DNA of 64,000 bases, from NCBI RefSeq assembly GCF_000621085.1, contig NZ_JHZE01000008.1:1-64000 (forward strand), read 5' to 3'. The translations under genes were made by a program, and so were the position numbers. Position 1 is the first letter of the stretch, and each line of letters opens with the position of its first letter. Of the stretch, positions 40,583-51,864 are shown in pieces. The notes below the pieces were generated by a model. That model worked only from the letters and a program-made list of their open reading frames with translations, was not told the origin of the DNA and did no database searches. The stretch comes from Mycoplasmopsis gallinarum DSM 19816. GTDB taxonomy: Bacteria; Bacillota_I; Bacilli_A; Mycoplasmatales; Metamycoplasmataceae.

Positions 40583-41194
40583 ATGATTGAACATTTTAAT
40601 TTATTTAATGCTTTAAAAAAATTCATTGATTTATTCAAAGAAAAACAAAGATTCAATGTCTATTTTAAAAATAAAATATTAATTTGTTTAGATTATGACA
40701 ACATTGCTCATTTAATTGGAATTCAATATTTTCAAAAAATTTTCAAATTAAGTAAAAGAAATAGTATTCATAAAAATATGCATATTTTTATTGATAAGGT
40801 AATTAATGAAAAAATCGATTTATATCATTTAAAACAAAAATTTATAAATAATATAAATTTATTAAATGAAAATAAATTTTCACCTGCTTACTTTTTTGAT
40901 TTAATTTATGCAAGACTTGAATATTTTTATTTTTTTATGATTGAAAGTTTTATTAAGAATAAAGAATTTATAGTCTTAGAAAATAAAGATAAAATTAACC
41001 AAAAAATGTTATTAATAAAATTAAAAAATAAAAATGGATATTTTTTAATTTTAGAAAATATAAGTTTAACACATTATAAATATCAAACTTATAAACCAAT
41101 TTCAATTCAAAAACGAAATATAAAACAATTAATAAATGAAACAAAATGATTAACTAAAAAGACAGAATGGAAGAAAAATGAAAAATTGACCTAA
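40583..41194 (+). CDS. PBECR4-like protein (putative BECR-fold nuclease)
   Basis: 203 residues, Lys/Phe/Asn-rich, no signal or membrane segment. The pattern AHLIGIQYF at about residue 42, then MHIFIDKVINEKID, a helical ARLEYFYFFMIESF region and a strand-rich end (MLLIKLKNKNGYFLILENIS, then YKPISI) resembles PBECR4 domains (phage Barnase-EndoU-ColicinE5-RelE-like nucleases: HLLGI, then a helical block, then a Y-x-P-x-S/T-F end). This is pattern matching by eye. Start ATG 40583 follows TAAGGA. The 3' end overlaps the ECF S gene by 17 bases, so they are coupled. It could be an unrelated mycoplasma protein. Confidence 0.5.
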
Positions 41195-42152
41195 ATTTAG
41201 CTTATTGCCAAAATTAAATACAAGAAAAATAGCTTTTATAGCAATTTTAATTGCAATTTCAGTAGCTTTTTTCATTATCATTGTTAATTTAGTGCCAATA
41301 GCTTCAATTCCAACTTTTAAAATTTCTTTTATTGGATTGCCAATTAAAATTAGTGGTTTTATTTTTGGCCCAATTATTGGAGGTTTGGTTGGTTGCTTAA
41401 GTGATTTAATTTCTTTTTTATTTGTACCAAATGTTTTTAATCCTTATTATATTTTAGCCGCTGTAGTTAATGGAGTTGTTTCAGGAATTATTGGATGATT
41501 ATTTTTAAATGTAATTAAAAATTATTTTGGTGGGAAAAGAAAAGATTTGGTTTTAAGTTTGCAGATTTTTAAATTAAAAAATAAACTTGAAAAATTAAAA
41601 GGCAAATTAGTTTCGCATAAAGCTAAAAAAATTCGTAAATTGGAAAATAATATTATTTATTTAAATGAAAAGAGAAAGAAAAATAATTTGCTTGGCACTC
41701 AATCAGAATTGAAAAATTTTAACGGAGTAATCGCGACATTAATTTTAGTAACTTTAATTTTGTTAATTATTTGAATTATAGGATTTAAAGTACCACAAAG
41801 CGCTATTAATAATGGGGTTATTAAAAATAGACTAATTTTAATTTTATTAATGATTTCGGGATTTGCTGTAATGATAATTTTTATTTGAATTGCTAGATTT
41901 AAAATGAAAGATAAAAATTATTTTGTGATAGTACCAATCATCATTTTTTCAGCCTTAATTGAATTTATTAATGTGCCAATCTTATCATTAGCCGATTCAC
42001 AAGCATTGAGTTCAAGTGATGGATTATTCATTTATATTTTTCAACACACATTATTTAGTCCAGTAAAGATTTGATTTAATATGTTTATTATTTTCTTTAC
42101 ATTTAACGTAATTAATGGTTTAATCAACAAAAATAACAACATTTCATATTAA
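41178..42152 (+). CDS. ECF transporter S component (FolT-like) with charged insert
   Basis: 324 residues. The first 110 residues match ECF S components of the folate group: TRKIAFIAILIAISVAFFII, a PTFKISFIGLPIKISG block, FGPIIGGLVGCLSDLISF and ILAAVVNGVVSGIIG. Residues about 118-180 form a Lys-rich, coiled-coil-like hydrophilic insert that ordinary S components lack, and then further membrane segments follow to residue 318. It captures a vitamin and works with the shared EcfT-EcfA module, not seen in this window. The substrate is not certain. The start lies within the PBECR4-like gene, preceded by GGAAGA. Confidence 0.78.
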
Positions 42153-42154
42153 TT

Positions 42155-42180
42155 AAACAAGGTGTTAACCTTGTTTTTAT
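42155..42180 (+). terminator. Terminator after the 41178 ECF S gene
   Basis: AAACAAGGT, GTTA, ACCTTGTTT followed by TT. Confidence 0.85.
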
Positions 42181-42231
42181 TTTGAAAAAAATCTAGATTT
42201 TAGTTCTATTTATTGAGTGAAATTGAAAATT

Positions 42232-42265
42232 AAAAAAAATCAGCAAATTTAAATTGCTGATTTTT
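42232..42265 (-). terminator. Terminator after rpsT
   Basis: On the minus strand AAAAATCAGCAA pairs with TTGCTGATTTTT around TTTAAAT, then more T. Confidence 0.88.
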
Positions 42266-42277
42266 AAATAGAGACGA

Positions 42278-42541
42278 TTATTTGCCTTGTTTATTTACAA
42301 ACAAGTCTAAACGAGATGACTTTCTTGCACCTTTATTTGGGTGGAAAGTACCTTTTTGTACTGCTGTAGCAATCATTGAGTGAGCAAAAGCCACTAATTC
42401 TTTTGCATTTTCAGCATTAGCTAAAACTGCTTCTCTTGCTGCTCTAATTGCTTTACGAACACGAGTTTTCATCGCATTATTACGAAGTCTTGCTTGTTCG
42501 TTTTTTGCAATACTTTTAATGTTTGATTTAATATTTGCCAT
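42278..42541 (-). CDS. rpsT: 30S ribosomal protein S20
   Basis: 87 residues, opening MANIKSNIKSIAKNEQARLR, with the conserved VRKAIRAAREAV helix and the C-terminal KGTFHPNKGARKSSRLDLFV. It is a primary 16S rRNA-binding protein. I chose ATG 42541 directly behind GGAGGCGAAA. An in-frame ATG six codons upstream sits before that ribosome site and is unlikely. Single-gene unit, divergent from rimP. Confidence 0.96.
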   Translation of the reverse strand: MANIKSNIKSIAKNEQARLRNNAMKTRVRKAIRAAREAVLANAENAKELVAFAHSMIATAVQKGTFHPNKGARKSSRLDLFVNKQGK

Positions 42542-42633
42542 TTTCGCCTCCTTTTTCATCTATTGTTAGTTTTTCTAACTGAAAAATCTATTGCATTATA
42601 TATTAAATTTACAGAAAGTATAAAAAATAATGC

Positions 42634-42694
42634 TATACTATATCAAAAGTCAAGTTTATATAGTTTAAAGAGTTGCATGAACTTGCAACTCTTT
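42634..42694 (+). promoter_or_regulatory. Promoter and leader attenuator of the rimP-nusA-infB operon
   Basis: An extended -10 (TGCTATACT, box 42634-42639) is followed at 42667-42694 by a perfect 11-bp hairpin AAAGAGTTGCA / TGCAACTCTTT and a T-rich run (ATTATTTT). It lies before the rimP ribosome site, so it can act as a terminator in the leader of the operon encoding NusA and may allow control of the operon at this point. Confidence 0.6.
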
Positions 42695-42712
42695 ATTATT
42701 TTAAGGAGCAAA

Positions 42713-43147
42713 ATGAATTGAAAACAAATTTTACAAAAGCAATTTGGAGAAATTATTTTAGATGTAAAAAACGAATTTGCATTTAGTCATCCAACTTTAA
42801 CAGTTGTTTTAAATACAAGCAATATTGAAGAAGTGGATAAATACACAATGTTAATAAATACTTTTTTAGATGCTAATTTTGAAGACAAAATGAATTTTGA
42901 TGTTTTAAATATATTGTCAAAAGGAGCAGAAATTGAAATCCCGCTTGAAGAATTGAGCAATTTTAAGGACACTTTTGCAACAGTGACAACTAAAAAAAGT
43001 ATTAATGGATTAAACAAAATTAACGGTCAAATTTTACATGATAGAGATAATGTTTTGCAACTTAAATGAAACAATAAAGGTCAATTTAGAACTCTGAAAA
43101 TAGAACATAGCAACATTTTAAAAGTGGAAAAATATATTAAATTTTAA
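42713..43147 (+). CDS. rimP: Ribosome maturation factor RimP
   Basis: 144 residues, very diverged. The pattern 'LEISSPGxxRxL' is not intact: EIEIPLEELSNFKDTFATV occupies that place and the C-terminal SH3-like domain is short. The assignment rests on position (rimP-nusA-rnpM-infB is the standard order) and on fold-like features such as FDVLNILSKGAEIEIPLEEL. RimP assists 30S maturation. TTAAGGAGC precedes the ATG. nusA starts 9 bases downstream. Confidence 0.75.
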
Positions 43148-43156
43148 GGATTAAAA

Positions 43157-44761
43157 ATGAGTGAAACAATTAGAAAAAATAAAAAAATTAATCAAGATAA
43201 AGATTTCTATAAAGTAATTGAAGGTTTTGCAAGCACAGATCATTTACCCTTCAATGAATTAGCTGAAATGTTTAGCCAAGAAACAACAAGAATTATTAAT
43301 AAATTAATTGATCCGGATGCTGAAATTGAATTTGAAATAGATCACGAGAAAAAAGAAATAAAAATTTATAACAAAAACGCAGAAGTTATTGAGGATCTTC
43401 CTGAAGAAGAAACATTAACTACTGCTGATGAAATTTATCAAATCGAATTAACTAAAGCAAAAAAAATACTTAGAAACAAAAGTTTAAAAGTTGGAGATTA
43501 TGTCAAGATTCCGATTAATTTGATTGCTTTAAAAGAAACATCAGAAGATAAAGATGTTTTAAAAGTTATTTTACAAGCTTTAACTCAAGGTAGAAGACAA
43601 CTAAAGAAAAAACATATTTATGAAATTTACTCTCGCAGAATTGGCGATAGTGTAACTGCACTATTTAATTCAAAAAATAAAGATGGTTCTTGAAATGTTG
43701 AATTTGCTGATAAAACTAGTGCTTATTTACCATCAATGTTTATTAGTAAATTAAGAAATATTAAAGTTGGTGAATGACATCAAGTGGTAATTGAAAAAGT
43801 AATTGAAGATACTAAATTATCACAAGTTCAAGTTTCTTTAGATTCAACAAATATTATTAAAAAAGAGCTTATTGATAGTATTCCAGAAATTAACGAGGGA
43901 TTAATTGAAATTGTTAATATCGTAAGAAAACCGGGTATAAAAACAAAAGTTGCAATTAGAAAAACAGAACTTGCGCCAGCAGAATTAGATGCTTACGGTT
44001 CAGTTATTGGAATTGATGGAATCAGAGTAAAAACCATATCAAAGAAAAACTTTGGCGAAAAAATTGATATTGTTGAATGAAACGATGATCTTAAAATTTT
44101 TATTGCTAATGCTTTGACTCCTGGTAAAGTTTCAGACGTAGTACCTTCTAAAGAAAAAAATAATGCATATTATGCAATAGTTTCTAATGAAGATGGAAAT
44201 ATTTCTAAAGCTATTGGTCAAAAAGGAGATAATGCTGTTTTAGCTTCACAATTAACTAAAGCATTGATTGATGTGATCAGTATAGAAAAAGCACAAGAAC
44301 TTAAACTTGAATTCAATACAAATGCCTTTGAAACTAAAGAAATGGCCAAATCAAATGTCAAAGTTTCAAGAGAAAATAAAGTAAAAACAAAACCAAGAAC
44401 TTCTAAATCTCAATCAATTTTTGATAATTTAAACTTTACAATGGACTCATTTGATAGTGATATTGAGGCATTTGAATTAGAAGAAAAAGAAAGATTTGAA
44501 AATCAAAGATTTGATGATTTTGATTTTGAAGAATTATACAAACATCATTTAGATAATAAAAAAGAAGAAACTCAAGTTGATGAAATTCAAGAAGCCGAAG
44601 TTAAAAAAGAAAATAAAGCTAAAAATAATGAAAATTCATTAAAAGAATATAAAGAAGCAAAAAAACTTGTTAAAGATTTTAAAGTGGATAATGATTTAAT
44701 TAATTTTGGTAACAATTTAGATCTAGATCTTTCAGAATTTGATGATGAAGAGTGAGATTAA
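43157..44761 (+). CDS. nusA: Transcription factor NusA
   Basis: 534 residues. The N-terminal RNAP-binding domain is weakly conserved (ANLS: 'IEGFASTDHLPFNE' opening). The S1 domain runs from about 150 to 220. KH1/KH2 are visible: EIVNIVRKPGIKTKVAIRK, then DAYGSVIGIDGIRVKTISKK and NISKAIGQKGDNAVLASQL. A long acidic C-terminal tail (about residues 395-534) rich in Glu/Asp/Lys follows. NusA modulates pausing, termination and antitermination. AAGGATT precedes the ATG. The tail end overlaps rnpM by 20 bases. Confidence 0.95.
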
Positions 44762-45044
44762 AAAAACCATAACAAATAGAAAATGTATGGTTTCAAATCA
44801 AATTTATTCAACCTCTGAATTAATTAGATTTAATTATGATAAAAATAATAAAGAAATATCTTTAGATTTAAATAACCTTAAAAAAAATCGTGGAGCATAT
44901 TTTTATCCAAGTAAAGAAAATTGAGAAAAAATATGCGCCACCAAAGCTTTAAATAGAGTTTTTAGAACAAATGTTTCAATAGAAACTTATAAAAGTATTC
45001 AAGAACAATTGGAGGAGTTAGTATGGACAAAAACAAAAGAATAA
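44742..45044 (+). CDS. rnpM: RNase P modulator RnpM (YlxR family)
   Basis: 100 residues. The YlxR pattern is visible: TNRKCMVSNQIYSTSELIRF (family RxCVxCxxxxxKxxLxR) with ISLDLNNLKKNRGAYFYPSK (family DxxGKxxGRGAYxC). The second Cys of the zinc-like pair and the C-terminal Cys are missing. It lies between nusA and infB, the canonical place. Adjacent ATG codons at 44742 and 44745 are alternative starts and no strong ribosome site is visible, so it is probably coupled to nusA. It overlaps infB by 22 bases. Confidence 0.9.
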
Positions 45045-46828
45045 AAAATGAAGAAACTGTTAAATCTCAATTAATTGATGTAAAAACAGAAGTAAAAGAT
45101 GGTGTTTTTATATTTACAAATAAAATGCCAATCGCAGAATTTGCACAAAAAATTGGAATTAATCCTAATGATATAATTAAAAAATTTTTAATGCAAGGAA
45201 AGCCTTATACACTCAATAGAGTTCTTGAAGAAGAGGAAATTGCTGAACTTTGTTTAGATTACAATTTGGACTTTAAAAAAGAAGAATCTGTAAATGTTGG
45301 TAACTTTTTAAATAAAGTTAAATTTGATGATAATGAAAAAGATTTAAGAAAAAAACCTCCTGTTGTAACAGTTATGGGACATGTTGATCATGGAAAAACA
45401 ACATTAATTGATTACATTAGAAAAACTAAAGTAGCTCAATCAGAATCATCAGGAATTACTCAACACACCGGTGCTTATCAAGTTAATCATAAAGGTAATA
45501 AAATTACTTTTATTGATACACCAGGGCATGAAGTTTTTACCGAAATGAGACAACGTGGAGCTAAAATAACTGACGTAATTATTTTAGTTGTAGCAGCTGA
45601 TGATGGTGTTATGCCACAAACCAAAGAAGCAATTCAACATGCAAAAGAAGCCAATGTACCTTTAATTGTTTTTGTCAATAAAATGGATAAACCAACAAAA
45701 AATGTTGAAAAAATTAAATACGAGTTGCTTGAAAATGAAGTGGTACTTGAAGAATATAATGGTGATGTACCAGTTGCATATGGTTCTGCCAAAACAGGAC
45801 AAGGTATTGATGAACTTCTTGAAGCAATTATCTTAATGACTGATTTACTTGATTTAAAAGCAAATCCAATGAGATATCCTTCAGGAACTGTTATCGAAAG
45901 TAAAGTGGATAAAGGAATTGGAACAGTTGCAACAGTTATTATTGAAAATGGAACAATGTTTAAAGGAGATTTCATTGTTGCAGGCTCAAGTTATGGAAGA
46001 GTTAAATCAATGATTGATGCAACAGGCGCGAGATTAGAAAGTGCAGGCCCATCAACTCCAGTAATTATTTCCGGATTAAATACTGTTCCATTAGCTGGAG
46101 ATAGATTTATTGGTTTTGAAGATGAAAAATTTGCTAAAAAATTAGCACAAGAAAAATCTCAAATTGATAAAAATCAAGAATTATTTCTTAAAAGTAGTAA
46201 TGTTGCGGCAAACGATGACAAAAAGATTATTAATATAATTATTCGTTCTGATGTTCATGGAACTGCAGAAGCATTAAAAACTTCAATTGATGGTATGTCA
46301 AATGATGATGCAAAAATCAGAGTTATTTTGGCGAATGCGGGACAAGTATCAAATTCTGATTTATTATTAGCACAAACTTCTAATGCAATTATTGTTAATT
46401 TCAACATTAAGCCAAATGCAAACATTAGACAGAGTGCAAAAACTCAAGGAATTAAGATGATCTATGACAATGTGGTGTTTAACATTGTTGAAGAAATGAA
46501 AAAACTGCTTGATGCCGAAAAAACCATTGTTTATGAAGAAAGAAAAATCGGAACAGCTCACGTAATTAAAGTGTTCACCTACTCAAAAGTTGGAACTATT
46601 GCTGGTGCATTGGTTGATGAAGGAGTAGTAAGAGCCGGAGCAAAAGTAAAAGTCTTTAGAAAAGGAAAAATGATTCATAAAGGAGTAATTGAAACTCTTA
46701 AACGCGAATTGAATGATGCCAAAGAAGTTGAAAAAGGTAAAGACTTTGGTACACACATTAAAGATTTTAATGATATAAAAGAAGATGATGTGTTTGAATT
46801 TTTAGAAGACTTTCCAGTTAATAAATAA
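45023..46828 (+). CDS. infB: Translation initiation factor IF-2
   Basis: 601 residues, the short form without the long N-terminal extension. The G domain has GHVDHGKTT (G1), TQHTGAYQV (G2 region), DTPGHEVF (G3), NKMDKP (G4) and SAKTGQG (G5). The C2 domain for fMet-tRNA is at the C-terminus ([20 protein letters not shown]). GGAGGAGTTAGT precedes the ATG. It is the fourth gene of the rimP operon and is followed by apt. Confidence 0.97.
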   Translation: MDKNKRIKNEETVKSQLIDVKTEVKDGVFIFTNKMPIAEFAQKIGINPNDIIKKFLMQGKPYTLNRVLEEEEIAELCLDYNLDFKKEESVNVGNFLNKVKFDDNEKDLRKKPPVVTVMGHVDHGKTTLIDYIRKTKVAQSESSGITQHTGAYQVNHKGNKITFIDTPGHEVFTEMRQRGAKITDVIILVVAADDGVMPQTKEAIQHAKEANVPLIVFVNKMDKPTKNVEKIKYELLENEVVLEEYNGDVPVAYGSAKTGQGIDELLEAIILMTDLLDLKANPMRYPSGTVIESKVDKGIGTVATVIIENGTMFKGDFIVAGSSYGRVKSMIDATGARLESAGPSTPVIISGLNTVPLAGDRFIGFEDEKFAKKLAQEKSQIDKNQELFLKSSNVAANDDKKIINIIIRSDVHGTAEALKTSIDGMSNDDAKIRVILANAGQVSNSDLLLAQTSNAIIVNFNIKPNANIRQSAKTQGIKMIYDNVVFNIVEEMKKLLDAEKTIVYEERKIGTAHVIKVFTYSKVGTIAGALVDEGVVRAGAKVKVFRKGKMIHKGVIETLKRELNDAKEVEKGKDFGTHIKDFNDIKEDDVFEFLEDFPVNK

Positions 46829-46836
46829 GGATAAAA

Positions 46837-47349
46837 ATGAATTTATTAAATTATTTAGCTGATGTAAAAGATTTTCCTAAAAAAGGAATAATTTTTAAAG
46901 ATATTTCTCCACTTTTAAATGATGGAACAGCCTATAATTATGCAATTAATGAAATGATAAAAAAAATAAGTGATGTAGATGTTATTGTTTCACCAGAAGC
47001 CAGAGGTTTTATCTTTGGTTGCCCTGTGGCTACCAAAATGTCAAAAAGTTTCGTGATGGTTAGAAAGCCAAATAAATTGCCTGGAGAATGTTTTGAGCAA
47101 CATTATGATTTAGAATATGGACAAAACGTTTTACAGATTCAAAAAAATTTAATTAAACCAGGTCAAAAAGTTGCAATTGTTGATGACATTTTAGCGACAG
47201 GTGGCACAACAGAAGCAATTATTAAGTTAGTTGAACAAAGTGGTGGCAAAGTAACAGACATTGTAGTTTTATTGGAATTAAGTTTTTTAAATGGAAAAGA
47301 ATATTTAAAAAAATATGATGTAAATATTCATTCATTATTAAAAAATTAA
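46837..47349 (+). CDS. apt: Adenine phosphoribosyltransferase
   Basis: 170 residues, normal length. YLADVKDFPKKGIIFKDISP, VIVSPEARGFIFGCPVA, FVMVRKPNKLPGE and the PRPP loop VAIVDDILATGGTTEA are Apt signatures. It salvages adenine with PRPP to AMP. TAAGGAT precedes the ATG, 8 bases after infB. It uses the PRPP made by prs at 7188-8153. Confidence 0.96.
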   Translation: MNLLNYLADVKDFPKKGIIFKDISPLLNDGTAYNYAINEMIKKISDVDVIVSPEARGFIFGCPVATKMSKSFVMVRKPNKLPGECFEQHYDLEYGQNVLQIQKNLIKPGQKVAIVDDILATGGTTEAIIKLVEQSGGKVTDIVVLLELSFLNGKEYLKKYDVNIHSLLKN

Positions 47350-47350
47350 A

Positions 47351-48010
47351 ATGGTTAGAAAAAAAATAAAATTTATTAATAAAAAATATTTAACTTTTCC
47401 AAGCAAAGATTTTGAAGATAATAAAGTAAAAAATAAAGGAATAATTTTTAAATATGTAAATATAGCTATTTATTTAGCTTTATTTCTTTTATCGGGGTTA
47501 ACTGTTTATTTCGGGTATATACCACTTTGAAATACTCAAATTACATATTTACCTATAATTGTTGTTTTTGCAACTGTTCATTTGGGATTTGCTGGAGCAA
47601 TGACAGCAGGGTTAGGATTTGGATTTTCTTCCTTTTTAGCAGCAATGATGCTTGGTGTAATAAAATACCAATATCCAGATATTTCAATTTTGCCAAGAGT
47701 ACTTTTAGGACTAATTGTTTATGCTATTTATAGATTATTAAGAATGGATGACAAAAATAAATTGTGAAAATTTGCCTTTTTATCAATTTTGGCATCAATT
47801 TTAAACATTGCATTAGTTCTATCAATGCAATATTTACACAATTTATATTCTCCACTTAAAGGAATTTTACCTATAAAAGAATGGATTCTTTTACATATTC
47901 CAACTTTAGTCATAGAACCAACAGTTGGATTAATTCTTGGAATTTTGCTATTTTGATTTGCAAAAATGACAAGAAAAAAATATTTGCAAAGATTAAATAT
48001 GAGTTATTAA
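47351..48010 (+). CDS. ECF transporter S component, second copy
   Basis: 219 residues with about six hydrophobic segments after a basic N-terminal 35. GYIPLWNTQITYLPIIVVFA, HLGFAGAMTAGLGFGFSSFL and RVLLGLIVYAIYRL fit the S-component pattern of the PanT/CbrT type (ITxxHIPVIIGAxxLGPxxG). The substrate is unknown. It begins 1 base after the apt stop, so it is the last gene of the rimP-infB-apt operon. A terminator follows. It differs from the 41178 protein and lacks its charged insert. Confidence 0.7.
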
Positions 48011-48028
48011 AAAGTGAAATTTTCACAA

Positions 48029-48053
48029 AAAAAGCACCTTATAAGTGCTTTTT
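48029..48053 (+). terminator. Terminator of the rimP-nusA-infB-apt operon
   Basis: AAAAAGCAC pairs with GTGCTTTTT around CTTATAA. A second short hairpin (GTGAAATTTTCAC) lies just before it. Confidence 0.88.
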
Positions 48054-48119
48054 ATTTTAAATATAAAAATAATCTTTAATAATTAATATGTAAATTTTTA
48101 AATTACACTTGGAGAATGA

Positions 48120-50879
48120 ATGAAAAAAAATAAATTATTATTAAATTTTAGTACTTTATTATTACCTGTTTCTTTTGCCACATTGGCAACAGCATGCGGC
48201 AAAGATTCAGAAATAAAAATAGAAAATTCCAATAAATTAGTAATTAATCAAGTTAATCCTTTAACTAAAGATCCTTTTTTCTTGGATTTAAGCACCGAAG
48301 GTCAGACCAATATTGAACCAGGAAATTTATTAAAACCTATTGTCGGTGGAAATTTATTTAGGAACCAAACTATTAAAAGTCCAGAATATAATGATGATGA
48401 AAAAGCATCATTAAAAAACTCTGGAATTGTCAAGTATGCTTTTGAATTAGCTAAATCTATTACTATTACTTTAGAAAACGGCGAAACAAAAGTATATGAT
48501 AATGATAATGCTGAAATTATCAATAATAATGGTAATGTTTATGAGTATGCAACTTCTAATGATGCAAAATCTATTAACTCTGCACAGTTTAAAATAGATA
48601 TGCAAAATGCAAAAAAAATTGCAATAGGTGTAAAAGAAGAGATTAAATGAGTAAATTCAAAGGGTGAAAAAACAGAATATTCAATTAGCGCAAAAGATTT
48701 TTGATATTCATATTTAAGAAGTTACTATACCGGATTTTTCCAAAGAGCATTTAAAGAAGAAAACGGAAATTATCAACAATCTTTATTAAGTGACAAATAT
48801 AATAGAGAAAGATTAAAAACTACTTCAAGATTTAATGGTTCATTATTATTTACTAACAGTCAACAATTTGCAATTAATGGTCTTGACATGACTAAATTTA
48901 TAGAATTTGATAATGAAACCTTTGAACCAACTAGAGCAGTAGCAAATAATGAATTAGTATTTGAAGCAATAGAAAATGAAAATAATACTTTTGATGAAAG
49001 TAAAGATTTCTTTAACTTTTTTGATTTATTATTAGTGAAATCTCAAATTTTTTCAGCAGCACCTAGTCAATATATTAATTTTTTAAATAAAAGTCATCAA
49101 GCTTCAGAAACAATTGAACATGAAGGTCAAACAATTCATGTTAATGGCCAAAGTATTGTTAATAAAATAGGCTTATATTACTATGGTACTAATGGATGAG
49201 AAAATAATTTATATGCAGGTGCATATATTCCAGTTAAATTGAATGATAATGAAAATGAGTTTAATTTAAAATTAAATGAACAGTTATTTGATAGTCAAAA
49301 TTTACCAGCAATAAAAGAAATTCAAATTTCTTCTGGAATCAATGACTCTTCATTAAACTTTAATAATTTTAAAAATGGCGAAAATGCCTATTTAAAATAT
49401 TCTTCTTTATCAGAAACCGAAAAAAATTACATTAATCAAAATAGTGCTAAATTTAATTTAGTGAAATTTAAAAATTATTTAAAAACTAAATCAATTGGAA
49501 ATACTGCATTCAACATTACACCAAAAGTTGCTTGATTGGAAAACGGTCAATTGAAAACAATTGACTATGAAAAAGTTGCTTTTAATGAAAATTATGCAAA
49601 ATTAGTTTATGGTTCAACTTTTGCAGAAATTAATCGTGGTTGAAGAGGCGAAGATTTTAATTCAAAAACTTCTATTGGTGCAGGTGTATTCGAAAACAAA
49701 TCAATTGCATTTAGATCACTAATTAATGCCGCAATTAATTGAAAATATATTGCAGATTTACAAAATAATACTGATTTATGATTGACCAATGCAGCACCGG
49801 ACGCTTTACTAGGTGGAACCAATCAAAAAGAAAGTAAATATAAAACAGCCAGAGATGCCAAAGACATTATCAATAATTTAATGGTAATTGACAAAAACGG
49901 CAATTTAGTTAATTTTGATGATACAAATAAAAATTCAAGTTATCAAAACACTTATAAATCAGTCTTTTACGATCAAATCAAACCATTAATCAGTGAACTA
50001 TTAGATGAATTTTATCAAAGCAATTCTTTAACAAATGATCAAAAAATTAAGTGAATTATTTACAACAACGTTTTAGTTGATAAAAATGAAGCCAATCATT
50101 ATGCCAATATTGTTAATATCTTGAAAGAATTAGATTCAAGAATTGAACCAGAATTTAGAGAATTAAAAACTCAAAAAGACATTAATGATGTAATTGGTGC
50201 TTATAATGGTGGTGGCAATAATTCGGTAGCTCAATATATAACATATAGCTATGAATTTGATACTTTATCTCCATATCTTGACAAAATAACTCATGCAATT
50301 GGATTAAGCCCTTTTGCTTTATGACATAAGTTTTCAACCTTAGAACCTAATTCTCCATTAAGACAAGCTTTCCCTGAATTGGTACGCTTTTCAGAAACCT
50401 TAAAACAAAGATTTGAAAGCGGACAATTTAAATATAATGAAATATATACAGGTGGTATTTTAGAAAATAGACCAGAAGACTTAAATAGTGTTTTCAAAAA
50501 AATTGAGTGAAATGACTTAGCTAAATTCAATAGTTATGAAGAAAGAGAACTATATTTAAGAGGAATTTACTTAAACAATGCTTGACAAAATGTTGGATTT
50601 GGTGGTTTGGGTTATGAATACGCAGGTAAAGGAATATTTAAAATTGACAACATTTTAGAACAATCTAAATATGCTCGTTATTACTTAACTCAATCAACTA
50701 ATGAGCAATTAGTTGAATTATTGCGTGAACTAAACACTTGAAGATCATTTAATATTGATTTAAGCAAAACAATTCCAACCTTAAGTGAAACAGATGTTTT
50801 AATTGCACACAAAAATCTCAATCCGATTGTTTCATTTAATAATGTAACTTATGTTCAAGATTTTAAATCAAATAAATAA
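48120..50879 (+). CDS. oppA: Oligopeptide ABC transporter substrate-binding lipoprotein OppA
   Basis: 919 residues, much larger than the ~540 of Gram-positive OppA but normal for mycoplasma OppA. The lipoprotein signal ends LATAC (Cys26). SAKDFWYSYLRSY and later blocks fit solute-binding family 5. The C-terminal part (RFSETLKQRFESGQFKYNEI onward) has no motif I recognise. TTGGAGA precedes the ATG. It overlaps oppB by 29 bases. Mycoplasma OppA proteins have been reported to have ATPase or adhesin activity, which cannot be judged here. Confidence 0.88.
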
Positions 50880-51864
50880 AAATAAAGTGTTTCAACAACT
50901 GAAACCTTATTTAAAGTTAATAAACAAAATTTTATTAAGTTTTGTCACAGTGATTTGCATTGTGACATTTCTTTATATTTTGTTAAGTGCATTTTTTCCA
51001 ATTACAAATGCACAAAGACAATCTCTAAATAACGCCGGAGCTAATTATGATGAGATTTATGCGAATATTGTTAAAACTAATTTATTAAATAAACCACTTA
51101 TTTATAGAGTTTCAATTTATTTAAGAAACATTTTTCAATTAAATTTTGGGGAATTTAGCCAAGTTTCGGATCTATACGGAATAGGCAATACAAATATTTT
51201 TGACTATTTTATAGTACAAAATAAATACACTTATTTAATTGGATTTATTAGTTTGATCATTAGTTTAATTTTAGGGTTCTATTTGGGATATTTGTCAGGT
51301 AAGCATAAACAAAAATTGATTGATTATGGATTAAATTTAACTGCAATTATTTTCTTATCGATTTCATTACTAGTTTTAATTCCTGTCATTATTTTGATTT
51401 TTTCTTCTTTTGGTTTCATAATTAAATTCAATAGTAATAATTTGTTAACATATCTATTGCCTATTTTTTCTTTGGTTTTAATCACAATTGCTCCAATTAT
51501 GCAAATTATTAGGGCAAAGACAATTGAAATTAGCGAAACAGAATTTTTTATTTTTTACAAAGCAATGGGATTTAGTCAAAACCAGATATTTTATAAATTA
51601 TTTTTTCCAAATTTAGTGGCAGAATTAATGAATTTACTTCCTTTTTTGACAATTGGTATTTTTATCTCAAGTATTTTTTTAGAAATTTATTTTGCAATTC
51701 CAGGCACTTGAAAATATTTATATAATGTAATTACTTCACATGAAAACAAAGCATCTTGTTTTTTGGTTTTATGATTAGGAATAATCTATTCATTTACTTA
51801 TGTTATAGGCGAATTAGTTAAATTTATGTTAAATCCGCAAAGTATAAAGGTTGATAATGAATAA
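50851..51864 (+). CDS. oppB: Oligopeptide ABC transporter permease OppB
   Basis: 337 residues with six hydrophobic segments. The permease coupling loop lies at about 225-255: RAKTIEISETEFFIFYKAMG, then QNQIFYKLFFPNL (family EAA...G). The first periplasmic loop (NNAGANYDEIYANIV) is as in OppB. The ATG lies in the oppA 3' end (29-base overlap), and the stop overlaps oppC by 8 bases, so all three are coupled. Confidence 0.9.

Noticed and set aside
44742-45044. rnpM as a spurious frame overlapping nusA and infB
   Set aside because: It carries the YlxR motifs and sits in the canonical nusA-ylxR-infB position, so it is real despite overlaps on both sides.
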